Shown piece by piece: positions 17,289 to 25,387 of a stretch of DNA of 64,000 nt. Positions within the stretch are counted from its first letter, which is position 1, and each line of letters opens with the position of its first letter. Below the pieces are notes generated by a model, which was not told where the DNA came from, made no database searches, and worked only from the letters and a program-made list of their open reading frames with translations. The stretch is from Tunturibacter psychrotolerans. Its GTDB lineage: Bacteria; Acidobacteriota; Terriglobia; Terriglobales; Acidobacteriaceae. A program made the translations under genes and the position numbers. The DNA lies in NCBI RefSeq assembly GCF_040359615.1, contig NZ_CP132942.1, positions 1,178,001 to 1,242,000 on the forward strand, in the 5' to 3' direction.

Positions 17289-18680
17289 CTAGTTAGGTAA
17301 GGGTTGAGGGTTGCGGTTGCGGGTGATGAAATACCATGCGATTCCGCAGAGAAGGTAGGCGAGGTAGAAGTAGGGGAGCCAGCTTAGTGGAGGGGCGGGG
17401 ACGGGATAGAGTGTTCCTGCGAGCGCAAGTAGGGTGGCGAGGGTGGCGGCGATGGAGAGTGCGATGGTGCCGGGGGTGAGGGAACGGTTGCGCTCGAGGT
17501 ATATGGGGAGCGCAATTGCGGCGAGGCCGTAGGTGGTCATAAAGCCGTAAACCGAGAGCGAACCCATCCAGCCGTAGATGTCGATGCCTGAGATGCCGTG
17601 TGCGGCGAGTGCGCCGACCGGAAGCGCTGTGAAGAGGCCGGTGAGGAGTACGGCGGAGCTGGGGGTGGCCTTCTTCTGGTGAGCAGTACTGAGGCGGTGG
17701 TGGGCGAGTCCGTTGTGGGCCATGCGCATCAGCACGCGGGCGGCCGCGGTGATGCAGGCGAGAGTGCAGGCGAACATGCTGACGAGCGCACCGAAGTCGA
17801 TGAGCGGGCCGAGTGGTCTCACGCCGACGAGGTTTGCAAGGACGCTGAGGGGCGCGGTTGAGGTGCCAAGATCCTGATGGGCTGCGGACATGCCTAGCGA
17901 TTCCAGGTAAGCGCAGAGGATGAAGAACAGGCCGCAGAAGATGGCGGATTGGATGACAGCGCGGGGGATGGTGCGGAGTGGGTTGACGGCCTCGTGGCCG
18001 AGCGTTGTGGCGCTCTCAAAGCCGACGAAGCTGAAGAGGGCTAAGACGACTCCGAGGCGGACGGCGGAGGGAGAGACTCCGGTGAGGTGGAGTTGCGGGC
18101 GGTCGACGTGGAGGCCGTTGTGCCAGAGGAGGAGAGCGAGGACGATGGCGATGGAGAGAACGGAGAGGGCTTCGATCCAGAGCATGAGGCGTGCGGAGAC
18201 CTGGACGTCGCGATAGGCGATGGCTGTGGCTGCGGCGACGCAGAGCAATCCAAGGATGGTTGTCGGAGCTGTGCGGCCGAAGAGGGCAGTGAGGAAAACG
18301 TTGGCATAGTTGATGAAGCCTCCGGCGACGGCTGCTCCTGTGGCTATGTAGGCGAGAAGGAGAGCCCAACCGGCGATGCTGCTGACGAAGGGTGGAAGGC
18401 CTGAGGTTGCGTAGGTGTAGAGAGCTCCTGAGCAGGAGGAGTAGCGGGCGAACCGGCTGATGCAGAGGGCGATGAGCAGCACGGCGACGGTCGCGAGAAG
18501 GTAAGCGAGCCAAGTTCCGTTGCCTGCGAGGGCGAAGACGAGTGGGATCGTCATCGTCGGAGTCGTTGTGGGTGCAATCGTGGAGATGGATTGAGCGAGT
18601 GTTTCTGTTGGCGAGAGGATGTTGACGCGCAGGCCTGATGGAGCTTTGGAATCGGCGATGGTTTCGACTGTTTGCTCCAT
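17289..18680 (-). CDS. APC-superfamily amino acid permease
   Basis: 463 residues from ATG 18680 (MEQTVETIAD); an in-frame start at 18707 would add nine residues. About twelve hydrophobic helices are spread through the chain. The APC signature regions appear as STIAPTTTPTMTIPLVFALA in helix 1 and ALFSFVGFESATTLGHEAVN in helix 6. The protein belongs to the basic/neutral amino acid or polyamine transporters of the APC family. Its substrate cannot be read from the sequence and no catabolic genes accompany it. Converges on the deaminase gene. Confidence 0.85.
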   Translation of the reverse strand: MEQTVETIADSKAPSGLRVNILSPTETLAQSISTIAPTTTPTMTIPLVFALAGNGTWLAYLLATVAVLLIALCISRFARYSSCSGALYTYATSGLPPFVSSIAGWALLLAYIATGAAVAGGFINYANVFLTALFGRTAPTTILGLLCVAAATAIAYRDVQVSARLMLWIEALSVLSIAIVLALLLWHNGLHVDRPQLHLTGVSPSAVRLGVVLALFSFVGFESATTLGHEAVNPLRTIPRAVIQSAIFCGLFFILCAYLESLGMSAAHQDLGTSTAPLSVLANLVGVRPLGPLIDFGALVSMFACTLACITAAARVLMRMAHNGLAHHRLSTAHQKKATPSSAVLLTGLFTALPVGALAAHGISGIDIYGWMGSLSVYGFMTTYGLAAIALPIYLERNRSLTPGTIALSIAATLATLLALAGTLYPVPAPPLSWLPYFYLAYLLCGIAWYFITRNRNPQPLPN

Positions 18681-19004
18681 TGCTTGAACCCTTCTTTCGC
18701 GATGCAACGGCGATGAAGATGCGGATGCTAAATGCCTGAGGCAAAGCTGTCGGCTGAGTGGAGCGATGAATGGGATTTAGACAGAGAATAGCTGAAGATG
18801 GGCTAAGCGCGAAGCGGTATCTTCTTAGGTCTCAAGAAGAGGGTGAAGTGGCTAATTGATGGCAGTGATTGATTTGCTAGAGATGATGGGATTTCAGGAC
18901 GAATTCAACGCAGGAAGTGGATGAATTTCAAGTGTTCGGGAGTTTGACAAGTGGTGTAATCTTTCGCGCGGCTCCAAATACAAGAAAATTGATGAGGTAC
19001 GACC
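18681..19004. other. 324-base non-coding stretch
   Basis: No open frame with coding character, repeat or RNA gene seen. A TTGACA box lies at 18944-18949 and could be the -35 box of the downstream secreted-protein gene, but I find no -10 box at normal spacing. The ribosome site GAGGT precedes the ATG at 19005. Confidence 0.5.
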
Positions 19005-19448
19005 ATGAAGGCGTTCGCACGTTGTTTCGTCGCTTTGGTACTTACTGCTGCTCCGCTTAGCGGGTTGGCTCAACAGTATTACAGCAATGTTGGAGTCACT
19101 CGGGCTGTGAAGCTCCGAATATTGCCGGGGAAGACGAAGGAGTTTTACGAAGCGTTTGCTTATGCGCCAAAGGTTTTTGAGGCCGAGAAAGCAGCAGGGA
19201 TCATCACGGGCTATCAGATTTTCGCTTCAGTTAACTTCGAGGGGCCGGATAAGTGGGACGTGATGTATGTGCTCCATTTCAAGAACATGGCCGTGCTTGA
19301 TACGTCCGGGGATCTGGCCGAACCGATTATTGCCAAGGTTTATGGTTCGCCCGAAAAGAGAGCAGAGGTGGTCAAGATGCGGGCGGAGAGCACGGAGACG
19401 GTTTCGAGCGAACTGGTTCGCGAGATTCAACTGAAGCCACTGCCATAG
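19005..19448 (+). CDS. Hypothetical secreted protein, possible Dabb/ABM-like fold
   Basis: 147 residues with a clear signal peptide (FVALVLTAAPLSGLAQQ). The mature part starts with TRAVKLRILPGKTKEFYEAF, a strand followed by a helix as in dimeric alpha-beta-barrel (Dabb/ABM) domains, then GPDKWDVMYVLHFKNMAVLD. The assignment to that fold is my inference from pattern only. Two other secreted proteins here (60002 and 62812) have a similar layout. Single gene with no obvious partner. Confidence 0.6.
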   Translation: MKAFARCFVALVLTAAPLSGLAQQYYSNVGVTRAVKLRILPGKTKEFYEAFAYAPKVFEAEKAAGIITGYQIFASVNFEGPDKWDVMYVLHFKNMAVLDTSGDLAEPIIAKVYGSPEKRAEVVKMRAESTETVSSELVREIQLKPLP

Positions 19449-19473
19449 ACCGAAGCTCGGAGCGCCTGCGCGA

Positions 19474-19875
19474 CTACTTTTTGTCGGACGACGAGGAGGC
19501 TGCTGCGGGCGCTGCCGCTGGGGTAGACGGAGCGGAGGCCGGGGAGCTGCTGCCCGAGGAGTTGGAGTCCGCGCTCGGCTTTGAGGCACCAGACTTTGAG
19601 TCGCCGGACTTCGAATCGCCAGACTTGGAGTCCCCGGACTTGGAGTCGCCGGTGCTTGCTCCTGAGCCGTTGCTGTCTCCGGAGGACTTCGGTTTGGCGT
19701 TGCCGTAGCCGTCGGCGTACCAGCCGCCGCCTTTGAAGCTGATAGCAGGCGCGGAGAGGACGCGCTCGAGGTGGCCGCCGCAGTGTGGGCAGACGGTGAT
19801 CTCGGGGTCGGAGAACTTCTGGATCTTTTCAGTGTGTTTGTGGCAGGTGGTGCATTCGTATTCGTAGAGCGGCAT
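19474..19875 (-). CDS. FmdB-family zinc-ribbon protein with repeat-rich tail
   Basis: 133 residues. The first 50 form the FmdB/putative regulatory zinc ribbon: MPLYEYECTTCHKHTEKIQ with the first CxxC, and TVCPHCGGHLERVLSAP with the second, then ISFKGGGWYADGYG. The rest is a low-complexity tail of Ser, Gly, Asp, Lys and Ala, including four perfect SGDSK-type pentapeptides coded by 15-base tandem repeats. FmdB domains are thought to be regulatory or ribosome-linked; the function is unproven. Convergent with the secreted protein gene. Confidence 0.88.
   Translation of the reverse strand: MPLYEYECTTCHKHTEKIQKFSDPEITVCPHCGGHLERVLSAPAISFKGGGWYADGYGNAKPKSSGDSNGSGASTGDSKSGDSKSGDSKSGDSKSGASKPSADSNSSGSSSPASAPSTPAAAPAAASSSSDKK
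19592..19651. repeat. Four 15-bp tandem repeats inside the FmdB-type gene
   Basis: Units starting at 19592, 19607, 19622 and 19637 vary around GACTTGGAGTCGCCG on the + strand and encode repeated SGDSK on the minus strand. Most differences fall at third codon positions. The in-frame length allows gain or loss of units without breaking the gene. Confidence 0.85.
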
Positions 19876-19959
19876 GGCTTCTTTCTCTGTCTCTTACTTA
19901 ATGGGATGCGGGACGAGGCTTGAAGATGCGCCTTCAGGCCTCGTCCGTTTGTTGGAGCG

Positions 19960-21582
19960 TTAAAGTTTTCCGAGTTCGATGAGTCGAACGCTCGCGATGG
20001 CTTCTACTTTGCGCAGAGCGTCCACGGCTGCGGTGGCGGAAGCTGCTTTGGGAACATCGATCTGGACGACGGCGAGCGCCTGGCCGTGGGGTACGCGCTG
20101 GCTTTGCGTTGAGTGAGCGCGGCCCAGAGCGAAGTTGGCGATGTTGACCGATTGCTCGCCGAGGATGGTGCCGATACGGCCGACGACGCCGGGGACGTCG
20201 TGGTTGCGAATGGCGACGAGGGTGCCGTGGAGCGGGGCTTCGATGTCGATGCCGTCGTAGCTGAGCAGGCGGGGTGAGTTGCCGTGGAGGACGGTGGCGG
20301 AGGCGCTGGCGTCGCCATCGGAGGAGTGGAGGACGATCTTGAGGACCGAACCTGCGCCGCCTGGGGTGAACTCTTTTTTGTCCTCTTGGATACGGATGCC
20401 GCGCTCGGCTGCGATTGCCGCCGCGTTGATGCGGTTGGCGGTGCTTCCGCCGTCTGCTCCCGAGAAGATGCCCGCGATCGCGGCGTTGCGGATGAGATCG
20501 GTTTTGCCGGCGGCGATGCGGCCGGTGTAGGAGATCTGGATGTTTTCAAGGTTGCCGGGTGTGGCGTGGGCGAGGAATAGACCCAGGCGCTCTGCCATCT
20601 CGATGTAGGGGGCGATCTCTTTGTACTCTTCGTGGGAGAGCGAGGGGAGGTTGACCGCGTTCTGGACGACACCGAGCTTGAGGTAGTCGCGAACCTGCAT
20701 CGCTAGTTGGATGCCGATGGCTTCCTGCGCTTCGTCGGTTGCTCCGGCGATGTGTGGAGAGAGGATGACGTTGTCGAGGTTGTAGAAGGGCGACTCTTTG
20801 AGCGGTTCCTGATGGAAAACATCGAGGGCGGCGCCGCCGACGTGGCCGGATTTGATCGCATCGGCGAGAGCTTGCTCGACGATGAGTTCGCCGCGGGCGC
20901 AGTTGATGATGCGGATGCCCTTCTTCATGATCTTGATGGAGGTGGCGTTGATGAGTCCTTCGGTCTGGGTGGTGAGGCCGACGTGGAGAGTGAGGTAGTC
21001 GGAGGCCTTGAAGATGTCGTCGATGGGGACGAGGGTGACGTTGTTCTCGCGGGCGATGACGGGGGCGACGAAGGGATCGTAGCCGATGATGTTCATGCCG
21101 AAGCTGGCGGCGCGGCGGGCGACTTCGAGGCCGATGCGGCCGAGGCCTACGATGCCGAGGGTCTTGCCGCGTAGCTCTTGGCCCTGGAGGGATTTTTTGT
21201 CCCATTTGCCGGCGTGCATGGTGGAGTTGGCGCGGGGGATCGCGCGGGCGAGGGAGATCATGAGGCCGAGAGTGAGCTCGGCTACGGCGACGGCGTTGGC
21301 TCCGGGGGTGTTCATGACGACGATGCCGCGATGGGTGGCGGCGTCAGTGTCGATGTTGTCGACGCCTACGCCGGCGCGACCGATGACGCGTAGTTTGGGG
21401 GCGGACTCGAGGAGTTTGGCGTCGGCCTGGACGGCGGAGCGGACGACGAGGGCGTCGGCGTCGGCTAGCTCGGCGGCGAGGCCGTTTTTGATCTGGTCCG
21501 GGGTGACTATTTGCCAGCCCGGTTCTTGTTGGAAGACTGCGAGTGTGGCGGGAGAGACTTTTTCGGCGAGAACGATCTTCAA
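19960..21582 (-). CDS. serA: D-3-phosphoglycerate dehydrogenase
   Basis: 540 residues from TTG 21582 (reads MKIVLAEKVSP), preferred because AGAGG sits about seven bases upstream; the in-frame start at 21612 adds ten unlike residues. SerA oxidises 3-phosphoglycerate, the first step of serine synthesis. The NAD fold shows GIVGLGRIGLEVARR; catalytic residues are in NCARGELIVEQ (Arg), the Glu of HQEPL and SPHIAGAT (His). After the catalytic core come the long intervening (ASB) domain and a C-terminal ACT domain (VPGVVGRIGTILGEQSVNIA) for serine feedback. This is the long, type-1 form. Confidence 0.95.
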   Translation of the reverse strand: MKIVLAEKVSPATLAVFQQEPGWQIVTPDQIKNGLAAELADADALVVRSAVQADAKLLESAPKLRVIGRAGVGVDNIDTDAATHRGIVVMNTPGANAVAVAELTLGLMISLARAIPRANSTMHAGKWDKKSLQGQELRGKTLGIVGLGRIGLEVARRAASFGMNIIGYDPFVAPVIARENNVTLVPIDDIFKASDYLTLHVGLTTQTEGLINATSIKIMKKGIRIINCARGELIVEQALADAIKSGHVGGAALDVFHQEPLKESPFYNLDNVILSPHIAGATDEAQEAIGIQLAMQVRDYLKLGVVQNAVNLPSLSHEEYKEIAPYIEMAERLGLFLAHATPGNLENIQISYTGRIAAGKTDLIRNAAIAGIFSGADGGSTANRINAAAIAAERGIRIQEDKKEFTPGGAGSVLKIVLHSSDGDASASATVLHGNSPRLLSYDGIDIEAPLHGTLVAIRNHDVPGVVGRIGTILGEQSVNIANFALGRAHSTQSQRVPHGQALAVVQIDVPKAASATAAVDALRKVEAIASVRLIELGKL

Positions 21583-21673
21583 AATTGACCTCTGCGTTCG
21601 GTGTCTGTTCACTGCGACTGGCGTTGAAGGGGGTGCCCCCCTCCCCCATACCCACTCACAAGTTGTTTGTTTT

Positions 21674-21757
21674 CATTTAGATGGAGAAGAGGTTGGCTGC
21701 TAAATTCGTCTATCTAAATGGGTTACGGCTAAATTCGTCCAATGAAAGGAGTTAGGG
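21674..21757. repeat. Short direct and inverted repeats upstream of serA
   Basis: GCTAAATTCGTC occurs at 21699-21710 and again at 21728-21739, each followed by an A/G-rich stretch and GGGTTA or GAGTTA, so two units of about 29 bases lie in tandem. CATTTAGAT (21674-21682) is the exact inverted copy of ATCTAAATG (21712-21720). A G-tract/C-tract hairpin (AGGGGG / CCCCCT, 21628-21642) lies between this array and serA. The array is non-coding. Confidence 0.7.
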
Positions 21758-21815
21758 CGGGTCTCCTCGCCGTTGGCTTGCGAAACGCTAATTTTTCAAC
21801 GCTGATTCTATTTTA

Positions 21816-21834
21816 CGGGATTGAGTGAAACTCA
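21816..21834. repeat. 19-bp direct repeat, copy 1 (downstream of glutaminyl cyclase)
   Basis: CGGGATTGAGTGAAACTCA is identical to 22709-22727. It contains the small palindrome TGAGT-GAA-ACTCA. It ends five bases before the glutaminyl cyclase stop region. Confidence 0.85.
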
Positions 21835-21838
21835 TGTG

Positions 21839-22687
21839 TCACGGGGAAGTTGTTGTTTGATATGGCTTTAGGGAATTTGGGGGCTTGACAGAGATTTTTT
21901 GCCGAAGCGCAGACCTATTTGATTTCGGCATGATCTTGATTTCGAAGACCGCGGGCCACTGCTTGCCGGTGACGAAGAGCCGACCTTTCTTTGCGTCGTA
22001 TGCGATGCCGTTCAGGACAGACTCTTCGTTGACGCGCTGGTTGGCGGGGAGGAGACCTGTGAGGTCGATCCAGGCGATGACGTGACCGTCGGTGGGCGAG
22101 ATGCGTGCGATGCGGTCGGAGTGCCAGACGTTGGCGTAGATTTCGCCTTTGATGTACTCGAGTTCGTTTAGCTGGTCGATGGTTTTGGAGCCTTCTTTGA
22201 CGACGATGTGGTGGGTTTCGGCGAAGGTGTTGGGATTGCGGAAGCGGAGGGTGGCGGTGCCGTCGCTGGTGATGAGTTCCTTTGCGGTGCGTGTGATGCC
22301 CCAGCCTTCGCCGCTGTAGTGAAACTGACTCACGATGCGGAGGGAGAAGCGATCAAGCACGAAGCCGGTGTGGGATTGCCAGGTCCATTGCAGGAGGTTT
22401 GGTCCCCAATCGATGATGCCTTCGCCGAAATACTTTGAGGGTAGATCGAAACGCTGCACGGGGGTGCCGGTTTCGGGCTGCGTCACCACTATGCCGGAGT
22501 GGCCGTTCAGGCCGATGCCTTCGTAGAAAAGGCCGTTGAGGAAGAAGAAGCCTTCGGTGTAGCTGTCGGTGGAGTGCGGATACTTTGCGACGATTTTGTA
22601 GGTGTAGACGGGGGCGGCTGCGCAGTCGGCGACGAGTAGGGCTAAAGCAAGAATGACCTTTGTCGCGAATAGTTTTTGGGGGGACAT
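21839..22687 (-). CDS. Glutaminyl-peptide cyclotransferase (plant-type, beta-propeller)
   Basis: 282 residues. A signal peptide (VILALALLVADCAAAP) precedes a five-bladed propeller typical of plant/bacterial QC: YPHSTDSYTEGFFFLNGLFY, GEGWGITRTAKELITSDGTA, LNELEYIKGEIYANVW and ESVLNGIAYDAKKGRLFVTG. The enzyme cyclises N-terminal Gln of exported proteins to pyroglutamate in the periplasm. The last 25 residues or so (from IMPKSNRS) are polar and not family-like. The gene is bracketed by an identical 19-bp repeat, which may mean it arrived or was copied as a unit. Confidence 0.9.
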   Translation of the reverse strand: MSPQKLFATKVILALALLVADCAAAPVYTYKIVAKYPHSTDSYTEGFFFLNGLFYEGIGLNGHSGIVVTQPETGTPVQRFDLPSKYFGEGIIDWGPNLLQWTWQSHTGFVLDRFSLRIVSQFHYSGEGWGITRTAKELITSDGTATLRFRNPNTFAETHHIVVKEGSKTIDQLNELEYIKGEIYANVWHSDRIARISPTDGHVIAWIDLTGLLPANQRVNEESVLNGIAYDAKKGRLFVTGKQWPAVFEIKIMPKSNRSALRQKISVKPPNSLKPYQTTTSP

Positions 22688-22708
22688 CAGAGTCTGCTAT
22701 CCACTTTG

Positions 22709-22727
22709 CGGGATTGAGTGAAACTCA
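22709..22727. repeat. 19-bp direct repeat, copy 2 (upstream of glutaminyl cyclase)
   Basis: Second identical copy of CGGGATTGAGTGAAACTCA, 22 bases upstream of the cyclase ATG. On the coding strand it reads TGAGTTTCACTCAATCCCG and could be an operator or promoter element. Confidence 0.85.
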
Positions 22728-22816
22728 CTATCGTGAAGCCGAGTTCTCAGGAACAACAATCTATATGGCTGCGGCGACCTATCGACTTGCTGTCGAATTG
22801 TGTCGACTCTTGCCGG

Positions 22817-23194
22817 CTAGGTCCACGGTTCGCCGTTGCCGAACGACCAATCTGAACGGTCGACAAAAACCATGTTGATCATGATGTCATCGGGGCGAAC
22901 AGATAGCTTGCTCTTCAGTTCGTCGGCTATGTATCGGTAGAAGGCCAGCTTCGACTCTTTATTATTTCCGACTGTACTGGTCACCTGGATCAAGATGAAG
23001 TCAGGCGATCGCTCCCAACCGAGAAAGTGGGGATCGTAGATTAGATTGTCGGGTGAATGCTCGCCGACGACCACGAAGCGATCCCCATCCGGAGCCTTCA
23101 AGACATCGACAATCCCTCGGTACACGACGTCGGCCAAAATGGCGCGATATTCGGAAGTCTTCCCTTTGAGCAGGTCGATACGAGCAAACGGCAT
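22817..23194 (-). CDS. Tautomerase-family protein
   Basis: 125 residues. It begins MPFARIDLLKGKTSEYRAIL, with the N-terminal proline that acts as catalytic base in the tautomerase superfamily after removal of Met. Two beta-alpha-beta units follow (FVVVGEHSPDNLIYDP, FILIQVTSTVGNNKESKLAF). The length fits the PF14552/MSAD-like group rather than the 60-residue 4-oxalocrotonate tautomerases. Substrate unknown. Cytosolic. ATG 23194. Confidence 0.85.
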   Translation of the reverse strand: MPFARIDLLKGKTSEYRAILADVVYRGIVDVLKAPDGDRFVVVGEHSPDNLIYDPHFLGWERSPDFILIQVTSTVGNNKESKLAFYRYIADELKSKLSVRPDDIMINMVFVDRSDWSFGNGEPWT

Positions 23195-23304
23195 GGTCGT
23201 CTCCTATGGTGCAGAGCTGATTTGCAAGTTGTTTGGATTTCTTTTCGAGGTTGGCGACGAGTGGTAGTCTCCGTACCCGCTGGTAGCTCAGCCTCGGCGC
23301 AGGT

Positions 23305-23431
23305 CGCTGACGACATGGTACATGGATTTACCAACAGGACCTACCGGAAGACGAATGTTGGAAATGAATCCGACGAGTATCTGTCCAAGCGTGACGAGCT
23401 GCGCCTAGCGATTGACGCAGGTGCGATTTAG
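23305..23431 (+). pseudogene. Possible remnant of a DUF899-like gene
   Basis: The 306-base gap between the tautomerase and the aminotransferase has no intact gene. In one frame, 23345-23410 reads RKTNVGNESDEYLSKRDELR, which resembles the N-terminus of DUF899 (thioredoxin-like) proteins (NES-EY-xxR-xxLR). It then breaks off and reaches a stop at 23429. The match rests on memory of the family pattern only. Confidence 0.25.
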
Positions 23432-23445
23432 TCGAGAAAATGTGA

Positions 23446-23477
23446 GACGATGTCCCCGTAAATGCGAGGACATCGTC
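23446..23477 (-). terminator. Hairpin terminator after the class V aminotransferase
   Basis: A perfect 10-bp stem (GACGATGTCC / GGACATCGTC) around a 12-base loop, 24 bases beyond the aminotransferase stop. On the minus strand it is followed by TCACATTTTC, a weak T-rich tail. Confidence 0.5.
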
Positions 23478-23500
23478 GACCGTAGGTCATATCCAGCGTG

Positions 23501-24700
23501 TTATTTGGCGTGTTCGGCGAAGAAGGTTTGGGCGGCGACCAGGCCTTTGCCGAAGGTGAAATTGGGGGCGGGGAATTTGGTTTTGTGGATGACTTGTTCG
23601 AGGGCACCGATGATGGCGATGGTGTCCATGTAGTCGAAGAAGCCGATGTGGGCGATGCGGAAGAGCTGACCCTTCATCTCGCCCTGACCGTCGGTGACGA
23701 TGGCGGCAAACTGCGATTTGAGGCCTTTGACGAGGGTGCCGGAGTCGGTGCCTTCGGGGGCTACGATGGCGGTGGCTGCGGCGGCTTCGTAGCCTGCGGG
23801 CGCGAAGAGTTTGAGGCCGAGTGCGGTGGCTGCGGCGCGGGTCATGGCGGCGCAGGTGATCGCGTTGTCGACTAACTTCTTGCGGCCTTCGGCTAGGTCG
23901 CCCTCGGGTTTTTCGGGGGTGGCGGCCTGGGCGGCGATGTAGTTCAACGCTGCGCCTAGTGCGGCGATGAGCGCGACGGGCGGCGTGTAGGCGGATTCGC
24001 CCTTGGCGGCGTTCTTGCGCTCCTTGCGGAGGTCGAAGTAGTAGCGCGGGTTGTAGGTGGCCTCCATGCGGTCCCAGGCGCGGGCGCTGACGGCGAGGTA
24101 GCTGAGGCCGGGGGGAATCATGACGGCTTTTTGCGAGCCGCCGATGAGGACGTCGATGCCCCAGCCGTCCATGTCGAGGTGCGAGGTGCCGAGGCCGGTG
24201 ATGCCGTCGACGATGAGGAGAGCTTCGGAGTTCTCGGATTTGAGGAGCTTGGCGATGGCTTCGATGTCGTGGCGGACGCCGGTGGAGGACTCGGTGGCCT
24301 GGACGAAGACGGCGCGGGTTTCGAGGTGGAGGTTGGCTTTGACTTCGTCGAGGGAGAAGGTGCTGCCGTAGGGGGCGCTGACGACGTCGACGTGGCAGCC
24401 GAAGGCTTTGGTGATGCCGGTCCAGCGCTCGCCGAACTTGCCGGCTGTCAGAACCAGCACACGATCTCCCGGTGACGTCAGGTTGGAGACTGCGGCTTCC
24501 ATGGCTCCGGAACCTGAGCTGGAGAGGATGATGACGTCGTTTTTGGTGCCGACGAACTCCTTGAGCTGGGAGAGGACGCGGGTATACATCGCGCGGAACT
24601 CGGGAGTGCGGTGGTGGATATCGGCCGCAGCCATGGCGAACTGGGCGGCGGGGAGGAGAGGGGTCGGACCAGGGGTGAAGAGGCGCGTTTTGCGGATCAT
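23501..24700 (-). CDS. Class V aminotransferase (serine-glyoxylate/alanine-glyoxylate type, possible SerC)
   Basis: 399 residues from ATG 24700. The open frame continues to 25159, but that 153-residue leader overlaps the divergent yqeY gene and is low-complexity. The fold-type I PLP enzyme shows LFTPGPTPLLP at the start, SSSGSGAMEAAVSNL, LIVDGITGLGTS and the lysine motif LIGGSQKAVMIPPGL. This subgroup covers serine-pyruvate/alanine-glyoxylate aminotransferases and the alternative phosphoserine aminotransferase. With serA two kilobases away on the same strand, a role as phosphoserine aminotransferase is plausible but unproven. Confidence 0.88.
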   Translation of the reverse strand: MIRKTRLFTPGPTPLLPAAQFAMAAADIHHRTPEFRAMYTRVLSQLKEFVGTKNDVIILSSSGSGAMEAAVSNLTSPGDRVLVLTAGKFGERWTGITKAFGCHVDVVSAPYGSTFSLDEVKANLHLETRAVFVQATESSTGVRHDIEAIAKLLKSENSEALLIVDGITGLGTSHLDMDGWGIDVLIGGSQKAVMIPPGLSYLAVSARAWDRMEATYNPRYYFDLRKERKNAAKGESAYTPPVALIAALGAALNYIAAQAATPEKPEGDLAEGRKKLVDNAITCAAMTRAAATALGLKLFAPAGYEAAAATAIVAPEGTDSGTLVKGLKSQFAAIVTDGQGEMKGQLFRIAHIGFFDYMDTIAIIGALEQVIHKTKFPAPNFTFGKGLVAAQTFFAEHAK

Positions 24701-24847
24701 GAGTTTATTGTAGCGGGGTCCTGCCGGACGGGCCTCCTGCGCGGAGTGCGGCCACTTCGTGGCGTGTGTACCTTGTTTCGGTGATGCGGGCGGCCTTGGC
24801 CTCGCGTTGCTCGGCTTACTTATAATGGGGATTTGATGGGAGATGCG

Positions 24848-25327
24848 ATGACGATTGGCGAGAAGATTCAGGCGGATATTGTGGTGGCGATGAAGGCGAA
24901 GGATGAGCACAGGCTGACGACGCTGCGGATGGTGAAGTCTTCGCTGAAGAACAAAGAGATCGATAAGCGCGAGAATCTGACGGACGCGGAAGAGCAACAG
25001 ATTCTGACGACGCTGATCAAGCAGCGGAAGGAGTCGGTGGAGTCGTTTACCAAGGGTGGACGAACGGAGCTGGCGGAGAAGGAGCAGGCAGAGATCGGGA
25101 TGATCGAAGGCTATCTGCCGAAGGCTGCCGAAGAGGCGGAGATTCGGCAGATTGTGCATGGCGCGATTGAGTATCTGCAGAAGGATGCCGGGGGAGTGAG
25201 GCCAGGGCCGAAGGATATTGGGCCGATCATGAACGTGACCAAGCAGCGGATTATGGCGAGCGGGCTTTGGGCGGATGGGAAGCTGGTTAGCGAGATTGTG
25301 AAGGCAGAGTTGGCGAAGCAGGATTAG
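24848..25327 (+). CDS. YqeY/GatB-tail domain protein
   Basis: 159 residues from ATG 24848 (GGGAG five bases upstream); TTG 24833 is a less likely start. The whole protein is a stand-alone YqeY domain: LTTLRMVKSSLKNKEIDKRE, LIKQRKESVESFTKGGRTEL, EIGMIEGYLPKAAEEAEIRQ and IGPIMNVTKQRIMASGLWAD. The same helical domain forms the tail of GatB, where it contacts tRNA; stand-alone YqeY probably binds tRNA too. It is divergent from the aminotransferase. Confidence 0.92.
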   Translation: MTIGEKIQADIVVAMKAKDEHRLTTLRMVKSSLKNKEIDKRENLTDAEEQQILTTLIKQRKESVESFTKGGRTELAEKEQAEIGMIEGYLPKAAEEAEIRQIVHGAIEYLQKDAGGVRPGPKDIGPIMNVTKQRIMASGLWADGKLVSEIVKAELAKQD

Positions 25328-25387
25328 GTTTTCGATTGGACTGGTGAGTTGGTGCCCGAATCAATTTTCGTAAGGAGTTCCGCTCCG

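Noticed and set aside
18944..18972. TTGACA box as promoter of the 19005 gene
   Set aside because: No -10 hexamer at 16-18 bases spacing was found.
24701..25159. 153-residue upstream extension of the class V aminotransferase
   Set aside because: It overlaps the divergent yqeY gene and is low-complexity; the ATG at 24700 gives the conserved N-terminus.
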